Position numbers and translations under genes: made by a program. The notes under the pieces are model-generated. The model saw nothing but the letters and a program-made list of their open reading frames with translations, searched no databases and was not told the origin of the DNA. Shown here piece after piece: positions 56,428-64,000 of a DNA stretch of 64,000 nt (position 1 is its first letter; every line of letters starts with the position of its first letter). The stretch covers positions 16,125,001 through 16,189,000 of the forward strand of contig OX419756.1 in NCBI GenBank assembly GCA_948567375.1. Reading direction: 5' to 3'. This stretch comes from Lunularia cruciata (taxonomy: Eukaryota; Streptophyta; Marchantiopsida; Lunulariales; Lunulariaceae).

Positions 56428-57225
56428 TGGGAACAAGGAGTAATGTGAGAGATATAGCATACATTAGAAGATACAATGGGGAGAATTTCTTGATTTGGAA
56501 ATTATAGATGATGATCATTTTCAAGTCAAAGAGACTTCCAGGGATTGTTAATGGGACATATACTATAGAACAAGCCATACCACATGGAAGAGAGCCCTAT
56601 TGGCAGAGCAAGAACCATGCTGCAGAAATGTACATCTAAACAGCCATAGAAGAGAAGTATTTACAAAGACTGATCAATTGCAGAACCACAAACCAAACAT
56701 GGAATAGACTGATTATGTTACATGAGCAATGTGCTTAAGAGAACAAGCACATTCTCCAATAGAGATTGCTTCAGTTAGATATGAAACTAGGAGAAGAGAA
56801 AACATGTTTTATTAGCCAAGTAGAAACACTTGTTAGTCAATTGAGTAGCCTTGGTGTTAGAATAGACTATTCATTGATCATCACCAAGATTAATTTCAGT
56901 TTGCCATAAGCTTATTGCCATATAATAGCCACAAGGGATAACGTACTTGAGGAACAAAAGATCATCAAGAGTCTCACTACAAGACTACTCAAGGAAGAAA
57001 CCTTGAACATATTAGGAGAAAGAAGAAAGAAGAGAATTCACAAGAGAGAGCCTTTCTTGCTACCAATAAAAGAAGCAGGAGAGGTAGCAATTATGGGAGG
57101 AATCAAAAGAAGATTGACATTTCTGAAGTGGAGAAGAAAACAAGCTGCAACAAATACATAAAGAAGGAGAAATGTGGAAGAGAATGCAAAGGTGAGCAAA
57201 ACCTCACAAGAAGAAAGCCATACAA
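56428..57225 (+). pseudogene. gag: H gag
   Basis: From MGTRSNVRDIAYIRRYNGEN: 'YNGENFLIWKL' is the copia gag start, then 'TTNQTWNRLIMLHEQ', 'LLQLDMKLGEEKTCFISQVETLVSQLSSLG' and 'SLTTRLLKEE' match the UBN2-type gag. A basic end with a degenerate 'CNKYIKKEKCGREC' stands where the zinc knuckle belongs. Several stops. Confidence 0.8.
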
Positions 57226-57289
57226 TGTAATTAATCCTAAAAGTCAACCTAATGCTCTAACAACATAGAGTATTGCATTTGTTTCTAGT

Positions 57290-57690
57290 TCTAGCACTGC
57301 CATAAGTACCAATCATCTAGACAATGATTGGCATGCTAGAAGAGGAGCTTTAGAGCACATGACCAATAGATGAGAGTAGGTCCAAGATTTCAAGAAGATT
57401 GAAGAAGAACTTGGCCCATGTATGCTGTTTACAATCAAAGGGTTTGGTTGCTAGAGTGGGAGATATCCCAAATTTCTTGTAAGTTTGGTGAAAGAAGACA
57501 AGAAGGAGTCATCAAAGGAGCTCTCTACATTCAGGAGTTGAAAGTGCAATCTGTTAGGTATTGGTCAAGCAATGGAAAAAGGCATTCAAACCACCTACAT
57601 CAAAGAGGGCTACTACATAGAGGAAGATTGATCAATGGTGATGAAGGGTATCCACGACTCAAAGCTCTATAGACTTCAGATCAGACTTAC
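57290..57690 (+). pseudogene. H protease and pre-integrase domain
   Basis: 'DWHARRGALEHMTNR' is the copia protease site ('W..DSGA..HMT') with the catalytic Asp changed. The frame 57418-57672 then resembles the GAG-pre-integrase region (LHRGRL near its end). Non-functional. Confidence 0.6.
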
Positions 57691-57779
57691 CAAGATAGGT
57701 AACATTTCCTAAACAAACTCTATTGTTGCAAGCAATGAGGAGAGTGAGAAGCTAGAAAAGTGGGAGATCAATTGTGTGA

Positions 57780-58580
57780 GTATGAGCTCAATAGAAGGAT
57801 CAGGATATATATCCTTTTTTAGGATAATACTAGTGGTTTCAAATTTTTATTTTTGGTGAAAGAGATTTCAGAAACTCTCCCTTACTTCAAGCAACTTAAC
57901 ACATATGTAGAAATTCAATGTGGAGTGAAGATCAAGAAAATATGATCTACTAGAGGAGTTGAATACACTAGAGAGGAATTTGTCATTTTGGTATAGAGTG
58001 TTGGATTAGTCCATGAACTTATAATACCTTACACTCTTGAGCAAAATGGTATCTCATAGAGAGATCAAAGAATAATGTTTGATGCAACAAGAAGCATGTT
58101 GCTTTCTAGCATGCTGCTTAGAGAGTTGTGGGCAAAAGCCATGGGAGATGTTACACATGTTATGAATAGATGTGTAGAGAAAAACTCCTTACAATCTTTG
58201 GCATGGAACAAAACCAGCAGTTGCATATTTGAGAACTTTGGTTGCTCAATCTTTGTGCACACACCAAAGGTTCAGAGAGAGAAGTTTGATCCAAAGGAGC
58301 AAGAAATATCTTTTGTTGGATATAGTTCAAAATCCAAAGCTTTCAATTGTGGGATAAGAAGAAGAACAAGATTTGTGAAAGCGTGGATGTCATGTTTAGA
58401 ATGGAGCAACTTGATCATCAATGGTTACAGATGCTAAACGTAGACACAAATTGTCTTCAAGAAATAGATGAAGAGCAAGCCAATGCTAGCATGAGCATTG
58501 ATGAGATAGAAGTTGATGGAGGGTTTCCCCAAGCTTCTAGGAATCTACAAAGTATTTTACATAAGAATCAGTAATTGAGA
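57780..58580 (+). pseudogene. H integrase
   Basis: Core blocks in shifting frames: 'GVEYTREEFVI' (second Asp area), 'VHELIIPYTLEQNGIS' (Glu area, degenerate), then open 58075-58437: FDATRSMLLSSMLLRELWAK, 'AMGDVTHVMNRC', 'FGCSIFVHTPKVQREKFDPK', 'EISFVGYSSKSKAF'. These are the standard copia integrase C-terminal landmarks. Confidence 0.8.
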
Positions 58581-58839
58581 CTAGCATCTATCCACTTCAA
58601 GAATAAAATGAAGGTTATCAAGAACCTGATTCACAAATGAGCTCAATTTCAACCACTCAAGATAGAAAAAAATGTAGAAGTGGGAGATTGAGAAGACCAC
58701 CACAAAGACTTGGTGAGTGGGATTATAGTTTGACATCTCATGCTTGCATTATTGCAACTAAGATTGAAGGAGGAGATATAGATTTAGATACTATTCATTT
58801 TTGAGATGCATTGCAATCACTTGAGTGGGTGAAGACCAA

Positions 58840-59490
58840 GGATGTGGAATTCAAGTAATTGAAGTAGAACAAGACTTCAAAGTTAATAGCATTTCCTAAA
58901 GGGAGAGAATGATTCAAATGTGATTGGGTTTATAGAACCAAGATTGATGCTAAGGGCAACATCTCAAGGCACAATGCTAGACTTGTAGCTAAGGGATATT
59001 CACAGCTTGCAAAAATTGAATATGAAGAGACATTTTCTCCAATAGTTAAGTTTGATTCCGTCAGATATATTCTTTCACTAGTTGCAATGGAAGACATAGA
59101 GATAGCCAATTTGACATCAAGACAGCTTTTCTTAATGGGGATTTGCATGAGGAAATTTTACATGGAGTAGCCACAAGGATACATAGAAGCTAGAAAGGAG
59201 AAGAGAGATTTGAGATTGCTGAAGAGTCTTTATGGCTTAAAGCAAGCCTCAAGGAATGGAACCATAATTTTAATGAATTCATAGTGGGATATGGGTTGCA
59301 AGCATCACTTTTTGATCCTTGTTTTTATTATGAATCTGAGGTAATACTCATTATCTTTGTAGATGATGGACTAATTTGTGTGAAAGACAAATCCTACATT
59401 GCTACCATGTGAGTTCACCTTGGTAGAGAGATTAAAGTTATAAATGGAGAAGCAAAATGCTATGCAGGACTTCAGATCTTTGAGATAGAG
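58840..59490 (+). pseudogene. H reverse transcriptase
   Basis: Copia RT: 'WVYRTKIDAKGNISRHNARLVAKGYSQ', 'EETFSPIVKFDSVRYILSLVAM', 'LLKSLYGLKQASR', and the active site IIFVDDGLICVKDKS at 59350-59394 with both Asp present. Frameshifts near 59110 and 59250 disable it. Confidence 0.85.
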
Positions 59491-59639
59491 AAAAACTCAT
59501 ATTGACTAAGATTGACTCAAGAAAGTTATGTAGAGTCAATTATAAATTGGTTCAATCTTGGAGATGCATATCCAATTGCTACTCCTTCATATCCAAATGC
59601 TAGATTAGAAGTGGAAGAAAGTGAACAAATTGAGCACCC

Positions 59640-60190
59640 TACCAAGAAGCAGTAGGATGTCTAGTGTATGCTATGATAGGTACAAAACCTAATGTAGCTT
59701 ATGCTACTAGCATAGTAGCAAAGTTCAGTTCTAATCTTTCATCTCAATATTGGGAAGCAATGAAGAGAGATTTCAAGTACCTCAAAGTTACTTTGGATTA
59801 TGGATTAGAGTTTAGTGGAGGTTTCGATCCTGCTAATATACTAGTTGGATATTGTGATGCGGTTTGGGTGATTTAGATAATAGAAAGTCACATAGTTGTT
59901 TCATATTCATGATGAATGGTTGACCACTAGCTTGGAGCAACTAGTGACAACAATGCATTGTCACTTCTACCACAAAAGTAGAGGCCGTAGCAACATGTTC
60001 ATTTGCCAAAGAAGCAATACGGCTCTGCAAGTCACTCAAGGAACTACAAATTGGACAAGATGGTCCAACCCGGATGTATAATAACAATCAAATTCCTATC
60101 AAGTTGATTTATAACCCAAAGTTTCATAACCAAACCAAGCACATAGAGATCCAATATCACTATGTGAGAGAATAGCAAGAGAAACAAGAA
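59640..60190 (+). pseudogene. H RNase H
   Basis: Open part 59664-59876: MYAMIGTKPNVAYATSIVAK, 'YLKVTLDYGLEFSGG', 'LVGYCDAVWVI' (first Asp intact, second Asp changed to Val). Later frames give 'IPIKLIYNPKFHNQTKHIEIQYHYVRE', the copia RNase H end. Confidence 0.82.
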
Positions 60191-60306
60191 ATTTGTTTCA
60201 ACTATATCAACACCAACAATCAGATTGTAGATATATGAAAGATTTACTAAGAGATAAGTTTTGTAAGTTTAGATTGAAGTACTATCATTTCTTCAGTGAG
60301 TGGGAG

Positions 60307-60690
60307 TGTTAAAAGTACATTTCAGAGAGTAGTATATGTGCCATTGATATAGCATGTACCTGTACTTTAGGGTTTATACATAGCACTTAGCATCCAATGG
60401 AGGCATTAGTTAGGGAAAGAGTATTTAGGTCTTATCTTTGAGAGAGCATGTCATTCAGTCCATCAAGACTTTGGCAACATAATGAAGAAGCATGAGCAAC
60501 AAGACGTCCAAGAAGCAATCTAGAGTAGCTTAAAACCTACATACTAGCATGTAGGTATTCCATTCCGCATTTCATGTGACTAGATTTTCAATAAGGGAAA
60601 ATTGGCAGAAGTGGTTTGTACGCTTATCTGTGTTCTTGGTGTTGTAAATTCTATGTCTATTTGCATCACTATTTACAACAATTTTCAACA
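60307..60690 (+). repeat. H 3' LTR
   Basis: 384 bp, TGTTAAAAGTACAT to TTTTCAACA, preceded by the purine-rich GAGTGGGAG (60298-60306). It aligns with the 5' LTR apart from the duplication there. Confidence 0.88.
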
Positions 60691-62300
60691 TAAATTACTC
60701 AATTCCAAAGTCTACAAGCTGAAATTTCTTATCTTTGTGCAAAGAGCACTCTTTTGCAAAATGCTTTAAGAGACTTTAAAGTCTCTTAAAGAGCAAAATA
60801 GATCTCCAAATCAAAGAAGAAGCTAGAGTGGGTTGAAGAGGAGCTCAATTTTATGGAGGAATATAAATTTAAATTGAAAGAGTACCTTCATCAACTCTAA
60901 TGCACAAAAGAGGAAGAGTTGGTTGCAACAAAGGAAGAGTTACAAAATAAACAAGACCTATGTGTCAACAAAAGAAGAAGATGGAGGAAGAACTTGAAGT
61001 TGCAAAGGTCCACATCCTAGAAGAAGAAATGTCAATGTGCCAACAAAAGAAGAAGATGGAGGAAGAACTTGAAGTTGCAAAGTTCCAAACCTGAGAGTTA
61101 GAGGAGAAAATTATCAAGGATAAGGTGGAAGTAGTAAGATCTTTGGATCATTTGCTAGTGGTTACTATTGCTATAGAAAGAGAAGCAATAGTAGTTGAGT
61201 ATTCCTTTTGAGAAATCCTAGAGGAGATTCCTAAACCCAAAGGACAAGTTCTTTTAGCAAAGGAGACCTCTCGATTGAATTGGTCTATGACCGGTTGAAA
61301 AAGGTAATTGCAGAGTTTGTGGAGTACACCCTTTCTGAGTCAGAATTGTAAGAGCTCAAAGGATAAAAAGATCATCTTCTATGCAAAAGCCCAAAGCATA
61401 GGAAGTGGGAAAAAGTAGCAATAGATTTAGGAGGTTCAAAGGAAGACTTCTATAATCAAAAGGAATTTGCACACGGAATTATTATATACCCTTTAATTAA
61501 TAAAGGAATTTGTAAATAGTTGGTCATATGATCTCTTTAAAGGTCTTCCTTTTGTGAAAAAAAATTTTAATTTGTAGTGAGTTATGCTAATTTTTTTAGT
61601 TTGTAGTACTTAGATAGTTTTATTATTCTAACCATCTAAAGGTTGGCTTAGCTATTTGAGCTGCCAAATTTGAAGTTATATTGTTCAAAATCAGAAATTA
61701 GTAAAGAAAATGAGAGAACTCCTTTTTGTTTCTAATTCCTTCTTGAAGATGGGTGTGTTGTTGTAGTTGCATGAATGATAAATATTTGTAGTTGAAGTTA
61801 TTGTAAGCAATTGAGGTCTTGTGTGTGTTTGATCCATAGTATCTTCATTAATCTTTTTGAAGCAATGCTTTGACAGAACTTTCAAGTTCTATAGTATTGA
61901 TATTAGTTAAAGAAGTGCATATAAAACCTTTGACAGATTTCATTCCTTCATGAAAGTATATTCCTTTAAAGAAGAAAATAGTATGTTTTTCTAAGAAGGA
62001 AGTGATAGAATTATAAGAACTTCTGGTAATTATCTCAAATGAATAAGATATTTAATCTAAAATATCATTCTCAAGTGTCTGCATAGACTAAATAATATGT
62101 GATTGTGAGTTTCTTTTATTACATAACTATAATATGCCTTCTTGCAGGAATTACCTTCTTCTAGGATTGATTTTTACCTAATAAGTTAACAAGAAATAAT
62201 AAATAACTATGTGGTAAAAAACTCATTCGTATTTGTTCATTTCTCAATTATATCCTTGTGGAAACAATGTACTATTTACTGCAGTATTTCATCTTGGTCA
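60691..62300 (+). mobile_element. E4: E-family fragment with coiled-coil frame
   Basis: A coiled-coil-coding region (60800-61100) precedes a TATA-like CTATTTGAG (61651-61659) and GCAATGCTTTGACAGAAC (61862-61879). It includes a 75-bp, in-frame duplication (60961-61011 and 61036-61086) coding for QQKKKMEEELEVAK twice, and a 28-bp perfect palindrome (60764-60791). The ends are undefined and frames contain stops. Confidence 0.5.
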
Positions 62301-62940
62301 CAACTAAGTTGTTAAAAGTAAAAAAATATAATTCAAGCACTATTACCTTCCAAAAAAAAACTCTTTTTCATTGATGCATTGACCACTTTATAGGGTTTCC
62401 ATCCATCCATCCCTAAGTATGACCTTTCTTCTTCTTCTACAACTCTTACCTAAATGAGGAGATTTAGCTTATAGAGTCTATCTTTGCTCATGTTTTATTC
62501 CATTCTCTAGATTTCTCTATGGGTTGGCATCAAGTTTGGTTTCTCAGTTGTGTGATTATCTCTCATTTAATACATGTTTTCTACTTGTCCTTCTTGTTTC
62601 TTTTTTTTCAAGGCATTATCTCTAGTCTAGTATCACCTAGAATTACATGCTAATTTGATATCTCTCATCTTCTTACACTTTCAAAGAAGATCCTAGGGGT
62701 ACATTACTACACATTGCCACGTTACTTGCTATAAAAGACACCACATTGCTATAGACTATATTTTTCTAAATTTCACCTCATGTACAATATATTTACAACT
62801 TTGATATTCTCTTTTATCATTTTTGGGAGTCATATCTTGGACAATCAATACCAAGAAATTGACAAAATTTCATTAAAGCTTATAATAGCTTTCAAGAAGC
62901 CTTGTGATTTTAGCAATATATATATATATAAGGTTCTAAA
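62301..62940. other. No gene recognised
   Basis: AT-rich sequence with a (TA)n run (62917-62930). No transposon motif or convincing frame. Confidence 0.4.
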
Positions 62941-62959
62941 CTATGGGTACCTATCCAAG

Positions 62960-63498
62960 TGATAGATTGCCATATCCATTATGAGGCTACTTCACTTTAG
63001 GCACTCAACATGTTTTACGATTAGTCAAGTAATATTCTTTGGACATGTCTTTGATGGACACAAAATTGATTGGGCTCGCATGTTTCACCTACACACTTAG
63101 ATAAGTTTTTCAACCTTCTTCGGGAAAGGACCACATTACCTAATCCCATTTGTCATCCATTTCTATGCGGGTATGTCCCAACCAGCTCTAGAGGAGAAGA
63201 CTCTCTTTGGAGATTATTTCATCTCCAAGGCTTACTTAGCTAGATAGAAGGGGGTAAGAAATTTTTAGATAAGATTTTTGCTATGGATAAATATTTCACC
63301 AAAATAGGCAAATACATAGAGGATCAAACTCCAAAGAAACAATCTGTGGCAAAGAAAAGAGCCATAGAGAAGAAGAAGGAGGTCCAAGGATTGACCAAGG
63401 ACACTCTTTCCACCCAAGCAACAAAACGACAGAAGGCATATGTGATCAAGGAAGATAAATCCATGATGGGCATTTCTACATTTGACAAGATGTCATAA
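62960..63498 (+). pseudogene. Unrecognised frame ending in a basic tail, before a polypurine tract
   Basis: Upstream text 'FFGHVFDGHKIDWARMFHLHT' and 'FFGKGPHYLIPFVIHFYAGM' (62990-63190) carries a stop or two and leads into the 71-codon open frame 63283-63498 (MDKYFTKIGKYIEDQTPKKQ, then Lys/Arg-rich, 'KKRAIEKKKEV'). The stop lies at the polypurine tract. I do not recognise the protein. Its place directly before an LTR suggests a retroelement-borne frame, perhaps of a non-autonomous element using D-type LTRs. Confidence 0.4.
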
Positions 63499-63510
63499 AG
63501 AGGGGAGAGT
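63498..63510 (+). other. Polypurine tract before D3 LTR
   Basis: AAGAGGGGAGAGT lies immediately upstream of TGTCACGCC at 63511, as expected for a plus-strand primer site. Confidence 0.75.
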
Positions 63511-64000
63511 TGTCACGCCATTTGTAGTGTCGCATCTAGATGCTCAGACACTGGAGTTCAAGTGATAGTAGGTAGAGTTACTTCAGTAGTTTCTCAGAGA
63601 CTACTTTCCGACGGTCAGATTTGGTGTTCAGGGTACTGACTTCATGGTGGAGCCCACCATCACTTTGCACCGTTTGCACCGTTGAGTGTGCCATCAGCGG
63701 GGCCATTAGGGTTCAGACCTAGCTCAAGTCTAGGAGGTATACTTTTGAAGTACAGCTCCAAGGAGCTCACTTCTCTGATGTTGAGCCTTCGAGTTCCTAG
63801 GTATGGTGGACAGAGGCCGGTGAGCATCACCTGGATTCTCTTAGCTAGAGTGGGTGTGGCTTGACTGTAATCAGTGCCTAATTATTGGCAGTTTATAGAG
63901 TGACAAATCAAGTACTAATCTAAGTTGAGTTGAATTGAAAGTGGTAAACAATCTGATTATTGTGGCACTTTAGAGTCTATGTATGACTTATGTGTGAATT
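63511..64000 (+). repeat. D3: D-type 3' LTR, running off the window
   Basis: Starts TGTCACGCCATTTG after a polypurine tract. Homologous to 45031-45540 and, inversely, 19380-19843. It keeps several CpGs and is the least decayed of the three, so probably the youngest. The end lies outside the window. Confidence 0.75.

Larger units (their letters stand above)
55881..60690 (+). mobile_element. H: complete Ty1/copia element
   Basis: 4.8 kb with LTRs 55881-56314 and 60307-60690. Order is gag, protease, integrase, RT, RNase H, which defines copia. No clear target duplication is left (TCTAT against TAAAT). Coding is less decayed than in the gypsy elements but has many stops. Confidence 0.9.

Overview
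The window is a stretch of land-plant nuclear genome built almost entirely from old, nested LTR retrotransposons. Evidence for a plant: a TTTAGGG-type telomere repeat (7964-7994), primer-binding sites matching plant tRNA-Asp and initiator tRNA-Met, and plant-type Ty3/gypsy (chromovirus and Tat/Athila-like) and Ty1/copia elements. The AT-rich, CpG-poor sequence and the advanced decay of most copies would suit a large, slowly purged genome such as a gymnosperm, but that is inference. I found no intact protein-coding host gene, tRNA, rRNA or CRISPR array. Family letters (A-H, X) are my own labels.

Layout. 1-11670: chromovirus C1 (+), entering from the left; its integrase is split by an unclassified ~2.2 kb insert X (~276-2482) and by complete element A1 (3009-10622); its chromodomain and 3' LTR follow. 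C1 itself broke the integrase of D1 (-), which runs 11671-19843. Then come solo LTR C2 (19983-20504), complete chromovirus B1 (+, 20745-25870), an E-family copy (-, ~25876-28590), a solo A LTR (28596-29287), and an unassigned 0.9 kb. 30177-41196 is a minus-strand tandem of A elements (A2 complete, A3 partial, sharing one LTR), with a 1.94 kb TG...CA insertion in A2. 41197-45540 is a second D element (D2) with an internal inversion and two solo-LTR insertions. 45541-49050 holds E(+), truncated B2(+) and E(-). 49050-51710 holds an unrecognised ORF and two different tandem-repeat arrays. 51710-55880 is non-repetitive and keeps its CpGs, unlike everything else. 55881-60690 is copia element H. The right end has another E copy, an unrecognised basic ORF, a polypurine tract and a D-type LTR running off the window.

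How the pieces relate. A elements are non-chromoviral gypsy with a tRNA-Asp PBS, ~0.67-0.69 kb LTRs and an extra zinc-knuckle reading frame upstream of gag. B and C are chromoviruses with chromodomains. D is gypsy with a PHD-like finger after its integrase. H is copia. E copies share a TATA box followed ~220 bp later by a strongly conserved 18-nt motif, often with a coiled-coil frame upstream. The nesting gives a relative age order: D1 before C1 before A1 and X; D2 before its G and C3 solo LTRs; A2 before the E solo LTR.

Most notable: telomeric DNA inserted in a reverse-transcriptase gene, a 31-bp perfect foldback typical of template switching, the upstream zinc-knuckle frame of family A, the conserved E module, and the CpG-retaining block at 52-56 kb.
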